A stretch of 64,000 nucleotides of DNA from Chalara sp. BL73 (taxonomy: Eukaryota; Ascomycota; Leotiomycetes; Helotiales): positions 1,817,164-1,881,163 of the forward strand of contig CAKJVC010000006.1 of the NCBI GenBank assembly GCA_918026815.1. The letters run 5' to 3'. A model generated the notes under the pieces. That model had not been told where the DNA came from, did no database searches, and was given only the letters and a program-made list of their open reading frames with translations. Made by a program: the position numbers and the translations under genes. Positions 42,801-54,377 of the stretch are shown piece after piece (position 1 is the stretch's first letter; each line of letters starts with the position of its first letter).

Positions 42801-43911
42801 TGTCAGTCAATTGTTGCAAAGATACAATACAATTTGACTCAAATCGCTCCAAATACAATACTTCTGACAGTTCGAGATCTATTGGCCCTTTCTGGCCGAC
42901 AGTCTGAATAACAACCGAGCCTATTCCTGTTGCTTCTACTACTGTATTGTCTCCAATAGTAATGTGAATAGGCTGTATTTCTCTGAACGTACAAAACGTC
43001 GACAGATCACCAGTCATGTGATCACTTGCTCCAGAATCAAGGAACCACTCAGGTGCTTGAGAATCACTCATAGGCCTTCTAGCCATATAGCCAACCTTCC
43101 GTGGGCTTTCATTCTCTTCTTTTGCCTCCTTGGTATCGCTCTGATCCTGGCCGTTGCCTGATTTTTGCTCTTTTTCACCCTTCTTTCCCTTCCCTCTAAA
43201 AGGAAGCGGATCTTTAATAGGCTTCGAGCAATTCCTAACAAAATGTCCTTTCTCGCCACAGTTGTAGCACGTGACATTGCTTCTGTTTGCGGCCATAGCA
43301 TGCCTTCCCGTACCACTCTTTGCTTCCTGCTCTTTCAGCGAAGCTTCTTCTCCCAAAAGAAGAGTCTTAACTATTTCTACATCTCCGCGATGTGTGTTTG
43401 CAATAGTTCTGACTGTTGAGTAGTCACGTGGTAAGCCTCTCAAAATAGCTCCCGTATGGCTGACGGTACTTATATCGCCACCACAAGCCTTTAGCTCGCT
43501 AACGATTTTTTGAATACGCGTCAAGTACGTCAGCATGCTCTCTCCTGATTCCATGCTTGTAAAATCCAGTTGTGCCAGTAACAGACCCTGTTGATTTGCT
43601 GCTTTGCTCTCGAAGTATGCCTTAATAGCATCCCATACCTCCTTGGCTGTTTTGAGGGTACTATAGTCAGGCCACACTTTCTTGGAGATAATCAACCTTA
43701 AAGTGTGATAAGCGTCTCTGTATCTGAAGCGTTCTTCCTCTTTAGCATCAGTAGCTTGCTCCGTTTCGACGTACATCCATTCTCTGCGTTGATACAATAC
43801 CGATTCCGCATCATCCTTCCACGTATAGTAGTTCATGTGCGTAAGCTTAGGAATCTTGATCCCTCCAATAGCAATCGTATCAACCTTCCCTATACTGCTT
43901 TCAATTGACAT
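39826..43911 (-). pseudogene. Copia-1 Gag-Pol polyprotein, two TAG stops
   Basis: ATG at 43911 (MSIESSIGKVDTIAIGG); the longer open frame begins with GTG. Domains: Gag (UBN2-like, QLDFTSMESGESMLTYLTRI), CCHC knuckle CYNCGEKGHFVRNC (about 43260), protease WFLDSGASDHMTG (about 43010), GAG-pre-integrase LSLMHRRFNHINYG, integrase (VVYMDIWG, then EQNGPSERLNR), RT (ARGFTQEYGRDYFETYAPVA; IAVYVDDLLIVG about 40770) and RNase H (YSDSDWAGD; VEAEYVAVG). Only two lesions: TAG at 42124-42126 (NRT-stop-VEGVR) and TAG at 41233-41235 (DCK-stop-VFKIK, where Trp fits). Everything else is open, so this copy is very young. Confidence 0.95.
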
Positions 43912-43973
43912 CTTGACTGTCGTGAGTGATTCGTTGTTTTGAGCGCTGTCGAAGCTCACCGGGTTTCATAACC

Positions 43974-44181
43974 TGTTCAAATAGAGAAAGTCACGTGGCC
44001 TTCAGAGAGTATAGGGCAAACAAGTATCAATTGCTGAAGGTTATAGAACCTAAACTACAGGAGAGAATCCCTCTACTTATAGAGGTGTGATACCCACATG
44101 TCAACACACTGATGCCTACAGGTGCCTACTGGTGCCTACAATAGACTTTAGGCATGGTCCTTAGACCTAACCTGCTCAACA
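43974..44181 (-). repeat. Copia-1 LTR (5' copy)
   Basis: 208 bp, no difference seen from the 39609-39816 copy. Confidence 0.95.
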
Positions 44182-44321
44182 CAAAGTTACAGTGCAAATG
44201 GGTGTCGAACGCGACGCGCGATCATTTTGGTGTGGTGGCAGGGGGGGTGGTAGGTTTTGAGCGCTTACCTAAGCAAATTATAAACCTACCATAGTGGTAT
44301 ATGTATTGGGACCCCTGGATA

Positions 44322-46187
44322 ACGTACCTAACCACTTAGCTGGCCACCCTATCATCCTGGCCACAATCCCTGCAACCACCACATTTTTTCAATTTTGATT
44401 TGCAATTGCTCAACCAACAACCTTTGAAATGGCTAATACGGAAGGGAGAATCCTTTTAGGCATTCAGGCCTATCGACAGGGCCGATTTTCGAGCTTACGG
44501 GCTGCTGCGGCTGCGTACGGCGCTCCACGATCGACAATAACGTCGCGACTAGAAAGAGTGCCCGCAAAGTCTAGTATTCTTTCTGCCAACCGCAAACTTA
44601 CTTCAACGAAAGAAACAGCACTTGTTAATTGAATATTAAATATGGATACGCGTGGCATACTATTAGCGCAACTATTAGTACGTGATGCGGCCAATTTATT
44701 GCTTGCGGAACGAGCAACGCGCGACGCGTCTATAAAATCAACGGTTGGCAAAAATTGGATTTTACGGTTCATAAATCGACATTCACAGCTTAAATCGAAA
44801 TATAATCGAAAGTACGATTATCAGCGAGCAAAATGCGAAGATCCTAATATAGTTCAAGCCTGGTTTCGGCTTGTACGAAATACAATTGAGAAATATAGAA
44901 TCGTGAAGGATGACATTTATAACTTCGACGAAACCGGGTTTTAAATGGGCGTAATATCTACTTCAAAAGTAGTTACAGGTACCGACTCTTGTACGGTGTC
45001 TATACAGCCTGGAAATCGCGAATGGATTACTGTAATTGAGTCGATTCAATCTACAGGCTTCGTTTTACTTTTACTGGTTATATTAAAAGGTCAAATGCAT
45101 TAATACAACTAGTATCAGAATCTGCCGACAACTTGGTTGATTGGAGTTAGTAATAACGGGTAGACTACGAACGAATTGAGTTTTGCTTGGCTGCAAGAAG
45201 TTTTTGAAGTGTATACACGAGATCGTACGACAGGCATATACCGACTATTGATACTTGACGGCCATAAAAGTCATGTTACAGCTCAATTCGATGAATTTTG
45301 CAAAGAACACCGCATTATTCCATTGTGTATGCCTGCGCATTTATCACATTTTTTTCAACTTTTAAATGTTAGTTGCTTTGCGGCGTTAAAGCGTTTTTAC
45401 GAACAGGCTGTAAAACAGCAAATACGGGTCGGTATTAACCACATTGACAAAAGCGAGTTTTTACAGCTTTATCAACTCGTACGACAACAAGTTTTTACTG
45501 TTGCTACTATTCAAAGTGGATTTAAAGCTACTGGATTAGTTCTTTATAATCCAGATCAAGTATTAGACGAATTACACGTACGACTACGCACGCCGACTCC
45601 TTTACTTACAACGGAGCCTATTACAGCCTGGGTGTCTGAAACACTACACAATATTGCCGAATTACAATTGCAAACCGAAGCTGTTCAAAGATCGATTCGA
45701 TATCGTACGCAAAGCCCACCTAGCCTAACAGTTCAGGCTGTAAATCAACTTATCAAAGGGTGCAAATTAGCTATGCACAACGCTACTCTTTTTGCGGATG
45801 AGAATCGAAAATTACGGGCCGCAAATGAAAAAGTCAAGAAAAAGAGAGCTGTAAAGAAATCGTTCGTACGCAAAGGAGGTGTTTTAAGGGTTTTAGAGGT
45901 TCAAAACGGGCTGAATCAAGCTACAGCTGATATTGAAGTTGTAAATCAGGTGGTTGATCAAAATGAGGCTCCAGTACGTACACGTGCCCTAGCGAAGTGT
46001 AGTATGTGTAAATCATTAGAGCACACTGCTCGGACATGCCCTGACCGTCAATAAATCAATTATTTCAATCCGTAAATCGATATTTTAAGTAGTTGTGATA
46101 TAATTGCAAATCAAAATTGAAAAAATGTGGTGGTTACAGGGATTGTGGCCAGGATGATAGGGTGGCCAGCTAAGTGGTTAGGTACGT
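44322..46187 (+). mobile_element. pogo-B element, RIP-damaged
   Basis: 1,866 bp with inverted terminal repeats of about 85 bp starting ACGTACCTAACCACTTAGC. The right end is followed by TA (46188-46189). The left TA (44320-44321) and first two bases now form part of the MULE-1 target duplication, showing pogo-B was present first. Confidence 0.93.
44429..46054 (+). pseudogene. pogo-B transposase, five stops and lost catalytic Asp
   Basis: One frame from ATG 44429 (MANTEGRILLGIQAYRQGRF; Psq-type HTH) through the CENP-B-type HTH, YNFDETGF (first Asp), LLILDGHKSHVT (second Asp) and HLSHFFQLLNVSCF to a CCHC knuckle (CSMCKSLEHTARTC) at the C-terminus. Stops at 44630 (TGA), 44942 (TAA), 45101 (TAA), 45110 (TAG) and 45161 (TAG) all replace Trp or Gln. 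In the third acidic motif relatives have QPLD; here it is QLLN, so Pro to Leu and Asp to Asn, both transition-type and removing the catalytic residue. No frameshift: damage is purely C-to-T or G-to-A. Confidence 0.93.
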
Positions 46188-46189
46188 TA

Positions 46190-46787
46190 GCGTCTTCTTC
46201 CATGACCCAGTAGATGACCAGCTGTTGTACAAAGTCCGACGAACTGTGGGATGAAGTTCGTCTGATCTTAGGTTGACGAGATAGAGATCATATAAATGAT
46301 GCTATCTGATTCGGTGACCCCATGCACGACATCAGTATTTAGGTCATGTTTTAAGCTTTGACAGCTCAAGCTGCAGTCCACACATGTCACAGATACAAGT
46401 ATACGTAGGGCAGGAATCTAGTATCATGGATTCACTGTTGCTAAAAGCCTAGTCAAACAGTACCTTACTGTAAGAGCCTCAGGCACCAGGGCTCAGCAGT
46501 GTCTGATGTTGCAGTCAGGCGATAGGAGGTAACGGCTGGCAGAAAAGAGCCGGTGGCTCTAGCTTAGGTAATACTAGTTGGGTTTTGAGTACGTATCATA
46601 TTCGGTCAGTTTACAGATGTCCTTATAAGCGGTGGTGCCTGTCAGAATTGTATTAATGACAAGTGACACGTTGAAACTAATTGGGATGCTCAATGATTCC
46701 AGCGAGTCCAGGGCAGAAGTGTTAATCCACGTGTGAAGTCTCCTAGCTTAACTCAGGCCGTCGATGCACCTAAGTAGGCAAGTAATA
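46190..46787. other. intergenic, nothing recognised
   Basis: Downstream of the HET gene. No gene or repeat seen. Confidence 0.45.
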
Positions 46788-49279
46788 TCAAACAATAGAT
46801 ATTTCCACTACCTTTGCAGTCCTCCAAGTGTCTATAGAATCGAAATCGAAACTATTCACCATACCAACGCGTTCAAAAGCACCCTTGACTCTACTTGATG
46901 GAGCGAGGACCATCACGAAATTCACTGGTGGCTCATCTGAAGCCTGATTTCCCAACCATGATTGACGATGTTGCTCCCACCGCGCAATATAAATGCAAAC
47001 AACATCCAGATCCGTCCAATACTTTTCGTCATCATTAGTAGCTCGGCGCACTGGCTCCGCTTTTACGACAGTCTCAATTGGATGTGTAGAATCCCGTTCA
47101 TATATCCATTCCACAAGGTAATGATCTATTTTGAATGTCGCAGAACTCCTCCCAGCGCTTACGATGCACGATGACGGGTATCCCGTGCTCTTCATCTTCC
47201 CATGTAGCAGTGGTGCTTTCAGAATAAGAGGCGCAGTGGGAATGTCACGGAATTGGTTCGAAGCGACATAAGGATAACTGACGACCGATGTATAAGGGAT
47301 AAATGTACCAGGTTCATCGATGATGGCATATTTCAGAGGTCTTTGTATAGAGATCCAACTCCATGTGGGCACAACTACACCGTCTAGGTGGTCTAGCGCA
47401 GTGTCTTGTGATGGATTTTCTGCAGGCTGCCAGCATAGGTCGTCTATAAAGCGATCTTTCCACAGGCCGGCAATATAAGGAGATCGGTGCATTCCTTCCA
47501 TGCGCTTAGCAATACCTGCAAGAGCAGGCAAAAGGTCCTTTTTGAAAGTGAGCTGACGTGCCGTGTAGTCTATAAGCAATTTGCGCCAAAAGCATTGCAA
47601 GCGCCATCGGAAGTCTGCGTCATATATCCTCGCTTCCAAATCAGTCCATTTACTTAGGTAGCTAGGTAGGCAAGTCCTTGAATCCTCGCTACGAAAGCTT
47701 GTCCGACACTCAAATTTTATCCCTTCATCGGTAAAATGTATAACGCGTCTAGAAAGTGCTCGTTCCTGCAGACACCACCCTCGAGTCGCCAGTGGTCCTG
47801 AGACAATAGAGACGGTTGAGCCATCTACTGCACTACTTGGGCTACTCAATTTTAGCTCTGTTGCAGCTCGTGAAGTTCGTTGTGCTTTGAGTATCTCGGG
47901 AGTTAAGCTTGAAGAACGGAAAGCTTTTGTAAAGATAGATCTTTTCCGCGGGCCCCAGAAGCGGAAGCTTTCAATTTGAGACTTTGGAGTTCGCTGCCGG
48001 AGGAAAGGTATGTTGCCTGAATCAGAAGAAACTGCCGCGATGGTCACATATGCATTCCTGTATATGTCTCCCATCTTTTCAGCCTCGGTTTCCCAATCAT
48101 CAACATTATTTTGCACTATGCACAGGGAGTCGATCCATAGATACTGAATTTCCAGTTCATTACAGACTTTGATTGCATCTTTGAACGTTTCCGATAAGGA
48201 TTCTATGGGAATGCCCAGTTTCATCTCATCGATGTTTCCCTCAGTAGGAGAACCCTCGTAAAACCCTTTTTCGAGTGTTTTAGGAATGTTGCCGCCACCC
48301 CAGCAGTGGCTTAGTGCAGCATATCGACCAAACTGTCCATGGCCAAGCTGTCCATGCTGGGAACTTCGCCCAATGTCCTTGTCTTCGCATTTCTTCTCCT
48401 TTTTGGTTTCCAGAAGCTTGATTCTGGTTACTGTATTGCCGATAGTGCGTAGTCCAAGATCAACAACTCTTGTAGGCAACTCGGTCACAGGTGAGCTACA
48501 CTGAGTGTGGTCCATGACACAGCTATCAATACATTGTTTGACAAATTTGAAACAAGTGTCTGAATCAGAACGGTCTGAGATAGGCGCAACAGCACCGATC
48601 ATTGGTAAAGACGGGATTATTGAATCCGGATCTCGATAGATTTCAATTCCATGAAGAGTGCGTTTGCCATTCGGCCATGCCTCAACTGTAAGCAGCACGG
48701 GCTGATTCTCTAATAGTGTGATTGCTTGTAACTTAGGAAGCCGAGAGAAACTATCATCCATGATGGCTGACAATGCCCATCGCGGGTGGAACTTCTGAAA
48801 AACACTATAAATGAGGGCGCAATAGCCGCATCGTGAACTCGAAACAGCTCTGAACATGTCGTCGATGTTATGGAGTTCCAATCGTGATATGACGGAGTTC
48901 GAGATTGTCTCAACGGAGGAGAGGAAATGGCCCCGCGGGTCGAGATTGTTACAGACCAGGCAGTTGTCTTCGGAGAGCGTCGCCGTCCATGCATCCTGGG
49001 TATCTACTCTCATCGCAGTGCTAGCATCAGGCCTCTGGGTAGGTTTCTGTCTGTAGTCAGTAACGCCCTTGAATAGTTCACCTCATGACATACATTCTCG
49101 ACAGCCTGCGAATAATTATGCCACGGTACGCTCTCCCAGGAGTCCCAACCGCCTGCTGGAGGAGTTCCAACCCGACCTTGTCGCCTATCCAAACTTTTCA
49201 TAGCCGCTTCGTAGCGCGCCTGCGTTTGCGCCAACCTTATATCTAGCTGAGCATCGTTGAGTGTGTCACTCATCGACAT
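46788..49279 (-). CDS. HET-domain protein, intact
   Basis: 814 residues in two exons: 49279-49094 (MSMSDTLNDAQLDIRLAQTQ), a 47-nt intron (49047-49093; donor GTATGT, branch CTGAC, acceptor ACAG), and 49046-46788. Both junctions are phase 0. The HET domain begins YAALSHCWGGGNIPKT (about residue 304), continues IQYLWIDSLCIVQNNVDDWE and DIYRNAYVTIAAVSS, and ends RGWCLQERALSRRVIHF. A Cys-rich N-terminal region (CLVCNNLDPRGHFLS, CGYCALIY) precedes it, as in many stand-alone HET proteins. HET proteins trigger incompatibility cell death on contact with non-self; the partner is unknown. No stop or frameshift is present, the only intact HET gene in the window. Confidence 0.92.
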
Positions 49280-49883
49280 TATGGATGAAATTGCTGTCCA
49301 GTCGCGAGGCTAGCCTCGTTGATCCTGAAAGTGACCAGAAGAGCCAATCTATGAATCAACCTTAAATCACGAACTGGAGGTCACTGCAAACGATATGGCT
49401 ACTTTAGGTTTTGAAGTGGGAATTGAGGAAGTCGAGAGGTGTTGTTTGAGGTTGTAAAGTTCCTCAGCCCACTAAGCCAACAAGCTACGAAAGTTAAAAA
49501 TAGAACAATCAAGAATACTCTTCCCAGTACCTATCTTACCCCTAACTATAAATCCCGAAAAAAATATTTTTCTCGGCAAGTACAGTAGGGAGGGACGTTA
49601 CCGATGGTTTGTCCTCGCCACAGGGTGCGTCTCTCGATGCAGGGATAGACGTTACAGTCACTCTCAGGCCAGCAGGTAATTTCCAATTTTCAGCCCCAAT
49701 TTTCAGGCAAATTTCAGTGAAGTCTTCTTGGCTGACATCAAGTTCAAGCTGACAAGCCTCCCCTCATATTCTCTTTCAAAGAGATTGTTATCCACTAGCA
49801 CTACAGCAGACAGCCAATATTGCCTTCCGTGCCGAGTCTGGTCAGTTGTGCTAAAATGCCCCAACACGAGATGATGAGAGTTA
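49280..49883. other. intergenic with a possible inverted-repeat end
   Basis: 49616-49657 (ACAGGGTGCGTCTC...GCAGGGATAGACGTTA) is an inverted match to 57706-57745 (TAACGTCCGTCCCTGC...GAGACGCACCCTGT). They could be the two ends of an old element. No gene seen. Confidence 0.4.
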
Positions 49884-50669
49884 TTGCCGCAACTAAAGAA
49901 AAAACATCTTCGAGTCTATACCTTCCTCTGCCAACTCACCATCGCCATCGTAACCTTCTACTGCGCGATTGCAATCTCACATTATAATCCCACCTTCGCA
50001 TCAAGTATACCTAGAAGAGTTGCTCTGCGAACCCCGTACAGCGATGCAAATTCGACAACACCACATATCTGCAAAACTGGCACCCGTAAAGACTTTAAAG
50101 ATCTTGATGCTGGTAATTGTGCGCTATTCCCCTTCCTCCTCACTGTCCCCCTTCACATTAGCCTACGGATTGCCCTACAGATTAGGAGAGTATACTAACA
50201 GTCGCGAATATAGGCAATTACACCCTACAGCGTGCTCTGTCCCAGCACAGCCTTATTCCTCCTCTCCTTCATCTCTTTCTTGTTCGGCATATTCACGTTC
50301 AACTCCCTGCATACGGAAGACATCGACCTTGTTGACGGTTACTGGTACTTCATCATCATATGTCTCATATGCCTCGACTGGCAGAATGTTTTAGGAAGCC
50401 TCCAGGTTACTATGCCAATAGTGATCTGGAGTGCTACTTTACTTCTACCAATTGGGCATTGGCTCTTGAAGACGTTTCTCCCAGGGATATACTGGAGATA
50501 CAGGCAGTTGATGAGGTTGCAGAGAGAGGCGTTGTGGAAAACAACATATTGTCGAGGGGAGACAGTGGGCGATATTGAGGCCGAAGGGGAAGCTATGGAA
50601 GGAAGAATTGACGTGGAGACGTCATTAAGCACAAGTCAAGGGAGGAGGCAGATGTATGAACATATATGA
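49884..50669 (+). CDS. hypothetical multi-pass membrane protein, exon structure unresolved
   Basis: Two open frames, 49884-50198 and 50232-50669, probably exons of one gene. The first has a hydrophobic helix (VYTFLCQLTIAIVTFYCAIA). The second has three (TALFLLSFISFLFGIFTF, YWYFIIICLICLDW, MPIVIWSATLLLPIGHWLL) and a charged cytosolic tail. The first frame has no ATG at its start, so a first exon or alternative splice is missing. A GTAATT...CTACAG intron near 50112-50230 is possible but does not preserve the phase I expect. Family not recognised. Confidence 0.45.
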
Positions 50670-51106
50670 AGGCAGCAAGCTGGCGAGGTGGGTTGGAGAG
50701 TCGAGACACATTGGGAGAGGAGTGAAATGAAGGGGCCCAAACCTACCCTAAGATATACAAAAGCAATCATTGACGGCTGGTACGAGATGATCCATTACTA
50801 CTCTTATTGCACCATGAATATTACTAAGACTAACTCTATTGTATAGCTCTCAAGCGTATGCGCGATTCTGCCTCAAAATATAATTCGAACCAAATACAAT
50901 ACACAGAGTTGTCCTACATTCAATTTTAGTACATCTGCGCAACGGGTGCTCTCCATGTTTCTGGCGGGATTACCCAAGCCAATTCTGACACTAGGTCTGG
51001 CTCTGGCGCTAGTTCTGGCTGGTCTACTTCTGCAATACTCGTACGCTTCCGAGCACGTTTCTCCGTACTCTTTCTAACCTTTTTCGCAGCATGCGCCACT
51101 TCCGGG

Positions 51107-51139
<33 letters not shown>

Positions 51140-52037
51140 TAGCCTGGCTCTGGCTCACCTTCATTTAGAGCAGCACTCTTACGCTTTCGCCCACGCTTTC
51201 CTTTCCCCTTTAGAGCGTCTTTTGCAGTACGCTTTGCTCGTGCTTCCTCGATATCCTCATAACTCATTACCCTTGCCTTCCCTAGCACCACCGGTTTCGT
51301 CGATCGGCGAACTTTGGCTTCGTTATTCATTTCCATCAAGAAATTTCTTTCTACTCGAAGGAGGGCAACCTCGGCAAAGGATTCTTGGGCAGCGTTGGCG
51401 AGCTTCTCTATATGCTTCTGTAGGCGGCCTGTACTTGTCCCATCAAGCGCATGAGTGCCCTGCTGGATTACACTATACAACGATGTAAGAGCCTCTACTG
51501 ACACTGGCGTTACAGGCGATTGTATTACTTCGTCTTGCGGACAAGACCCCGACTGAATTACATCGGTTTCTGAAACAGCCGATTCGGTAGGAGGCTTTGG
51601 GGTATTTCTGAGTACTCTGTCAGGGTTATATGGAAACAAACCACAGGCCGCCCATGCGGCGGTTATATTTCTCTTCGTGAACGCTTTCTTTCTTGCAGGG
51701 CTATATAAATAGGTAAAGTGTTGCTTGCCGACTGTATTTGTACCTGCTCGACACAGCCTATCAACCTGGTCGCGGTAAGCTTCCTTCAAGGGTGCAAAGA
51801 CTCCGACGTCACAGGGCTGGAGCTTGTGAGAAGTATAAGAAGGCAGGCGACACAAAATAATATCGTTTTCGAAACAAAACTCTAAGATTTCTAGGGTCTC
51901 GTGCGTCCCGAACCCGTCACAAATCAGTACCCGTGGCTTCCCGTTAGCACGTTCTTTAGTTTGAGGATCAAATACACGCTTAAGCCACTCGAAACTGATT
52001 ATCGAGTCAGTGTACCCAGATTCGGAATACGCATAAT

Positions 52038-52276
52038 TGTTGAGCAGGTTAGGTCTAAGGACCATGCCTAAAGTCTATTGTAGGCACCTGTAGGCACCAG
52101 TAGGCACCTGTAGGCACCAGTAGGCACCTGTAGGCATCAGTGTGTTGACATGTGGGTATCACACCCCTATAAGTAAGAGGGATTCTCTTCTGTAGTTTAG
52201 GTTCTAAAACCTTCAGCAATTGATACTTGTTTGCCCTATACTCTCTGAAGGCCACGTGACTTTCTCTATTCGAACA
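52038..52276 (-). repeat. solo LTR of Copia-1 family inside pogo-C
   Basis: 239 bp, TGTTGAGCAGG to TTCGAACA. Duplication ATAAT at 52033-52037 and 52277-52281. It is longer than the Copia-1 LTR because GTAGGCACCA/GTAGGCACCT units are expanded. Excision restores GW-HYAYSESGYTD of the transposase. Confidence 0.95.
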
Positions 52277-52352
52277 ATAATGCCATCCAGGAGTAGGGAA
52301 TGTAGTCCAGTTGCTTCGATGAGTACTGGCTGGCCAAATAATCATTGGTAAC

Positions 52353-52576
52353 TGTTGGTATGAGTGAATAGCACACATCACGACGCACGCACCACATGGA
52401 TGTATTATAGCACTCGTACGTAGATTAGCACTTAGAACAATTCAAGAACAAGTCAACCACCTGCAACGAGCATATATAGCACTGCGCTGAGATGGCGGTG
52501 CTACGTGCCCCGTGGGTAACCGACTTAAGCAATTGCAAGTCATCAATACGAAGTATCACAGAGAGTGATGCAAACA
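52353..52576 (-). repeat. solo LTR family D inside pogo-C
   Basis: 224 bp, TGTTGGTATGAG to GATGCAAACA. Duplication GTAAC at 52348-52352 and 52577-52581. Second copy of the LTR at 6516-6926. Confidence 0.93.
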
Positions 52577-53299
52577 GTAACAAAGACCTACCGTCTGCAC
52601 TAATACACTCGATAGCAGTCACCATCGTCCGCTTAACATTCGCACCTCTGTAGTCTCGCGGATCCTCTTTACGTACCAGGACTTTGACAGAGCCGAGCTT
52701 ACAGAGCATGACTCCCGTCTCGTCCATGTTATAGACATTCTCCGGCAGGATTGCCGCATCTTGTAATGCCTTTCCTATTACTTCAAACCAATGTATAATC
52801 TTGTCATATATGTTCTTCTCATGACGTTGCCAGTCCAACGCCATTACTCTTTTTGATTTCAGTGCCGGATGGCGTTTTACAAAGCCCTGGACCCAGTTCT
52901 TACCTGGAGGCTTGATCGCTTTATCCGTCGTCGACGACCGTTGACGGGCGATACAAAAGGCTAGTGAAGGGATATACTTTATTCGTACATGATTTCCGAG
53001 GTCAGATAATAGTTTCAACGGTTAATATCTCAAATACCATCAAAAAGTGCCGATATTTCTGAAATACCATCTTTTTTTTGACCTCTATCTGACCATACCA
53101 CTTTTATGGTATATGAGATATCCTCCAAAAAAACAATGGTATATGAGATATGCTTCAAAAAAATTATGGTATATGAGATATCTTCCAACATACGCTATAA
53201 ATAAAACCTTTTAGGGCTCGGCCCCTGACACTACAGGGCTCGGCCCTTAACACTACAAGGCTCGGCTTTTGACATACTAGCTTTTAGGCAGTTTCCTGT

Positions 53300-54167
53300 T
53301 GTAACAAATAAAGGGCAACAGAAAAGGTTGCAATATAACAGGTAAAAACACGTGACTGCAATGGAGTAGAAATAGTGATGTATTGATATCAAAAGTATGC
53401 TTGTCCGTCTAAAAAATACACTCAAGCTTGCTTTTTTCCTGAAAGCTCTAGCTGTTCCTTATATCCTTCCAGTGGTGCTGTAGCTGTATGCCTGTAGCTG
53501 CTATAGCTGTATGCCTGTGGCTGCTGTAGCTGTATGCCTGCTGTAGCTGTACGCCTGTGGCTGCTGTAGCTGTACGTCTGTAGCTGCTCAAAAGTGGAGC
53601 ATGCCGATTGCGGCCCTTGAGCTCCTATCCGTCTGTAACAGCCAGAGCCGGTTAGAGACGGATAGGAGCTCAAGGGCCGCAAGCGGCATGCTCCACCTCT
53701 GAACAGCCACAGGCGTACAGCTACAGCAGCCACCAGCATGCAGCTACAGCAGCCACAGGCATACAGCTACAGCAGCCACAGGCATACAACTACAGCAGCT
53801 ATAAGGCATACAGCTACAGCAGCTACCAGCATGCAGCTACAGCCGCCACAGGCATACAGCTACAGCAGCCATACAGCTACAGCAGCTACAGGCTCAGCTA
53901 CAGCAGCCACAGGCTGACAGCTACAGCAGGCACACAGCTACAGCAGCTACAGGCTGACAGCTACAGCACAGTTGAAAGGATATAAGGAACAGCTAGAGCT
54001 TTCAGGAGGAAAGCAAGCTTGAGTTTATCTGTTAGACGGACAAGCATACTTTTGATATCAATACATCACTATTTCTATTGCAGTCACGTGTTCTTACCTG
54101 TTATATTGCAATCCCTCCTGTTGCCCTCTATTTGTTACACTGTCTCTAACCGGCTCTGGCTGTTACA
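53300..54167 (-). repeat. solo LTR family B (reverse), split by another family B LTR
   Basis: Reverse-oriented LTR with ends TGTAACAAATAAAGG and GGCTCTGGCTGTTACA. Duplication CCTGT at 53295-53299 and 54168-54172. It lies in a decayed family A LTR (GGCTCGGCCCCTGACACTAC before it; ATCCACGAATCGAGAT...GTTGTTACA ending near 54255). Confidence 0.9.
53634..54139 (+). repeat. solo LTR family B (forward) nested in its own family
   Basis: 506 bp, TGTAACAGCCAGAGCCGG to CTATTTGTTACA. Near-perfect duplication CCGTC/CTGTC. Its interior is a minisatellite of CAGCTACAGCAGCCACAGGCAT variants (about 53700-53970). Confidence 0.88.
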
Positions 54168-54377
54168 CCTGTATAACAATTGACAGCGTTTACACTTTTA
54201 TTTATTTTTTCTTAAAATCCACGAATCGAGATTTTTGTTTGTTTTAAGTTGTTACAGTAGTGTAAGTCTTTGTATTTGACTTTATTTTATTTCAATTTCT
54301 ATTGCAATTTATGAACTCCGTACGCTTTTGCAGTTTCAGGTGCTAGTCACATGATCATAACTACATACAAATGGCTA

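Larger units (their letters stand above)
39609..44181 (-). mobile_element. Copia-1 LTR retrotransposon, full length, identical LTRs
   Basis: 4,573 bp with 208-bp LTRs (39609-39816 and 43974-44181) that look identical by eye. Target duplication CAAAG lies at 39604-39608 and 44182-44186. On the minus strand the sequence after the 5' LTR, GGTTATGAAACCCGGTGAG, resembles the half-tRNA initiator-Met primer site of Copia elements. A purine-rich AGAAGGAGTGG precedes the 3' LTR. It sits inside the right inverted repeat of MULE-1. Confidence 0.96.
36090..44314 (+). mobile_element. MULE-1 Mutator-like element, interrupted by Copia-1 and a solo LTR
   Basis: Starts GGGTCCCAATACATATACC and ends with its reverse complement at 44314. 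The 9-bp target duplication CTGGATAAC lies at 36081-36089 and 44315-44323, as expected for Mutator. Inverted repeats extend 148 bp (36090-36237); the right one is split by Copia-1 into 39590-39608 and 44187-44314. Without its insertions the element would be about 3.3 kb. It inserted across the left end of a pogo element. Confidence 0.95.

Noticed and set aside
52055..52381. 108-residue frame across an LTR and pogo-C
   Set aside because: Artificial fusion made by the LTR insertion.
53700..53970. CRISPR-like regular repeats
   Set aside because: Minisatellite units without unique spacers, inside an LTR of a eukaryotic genome.
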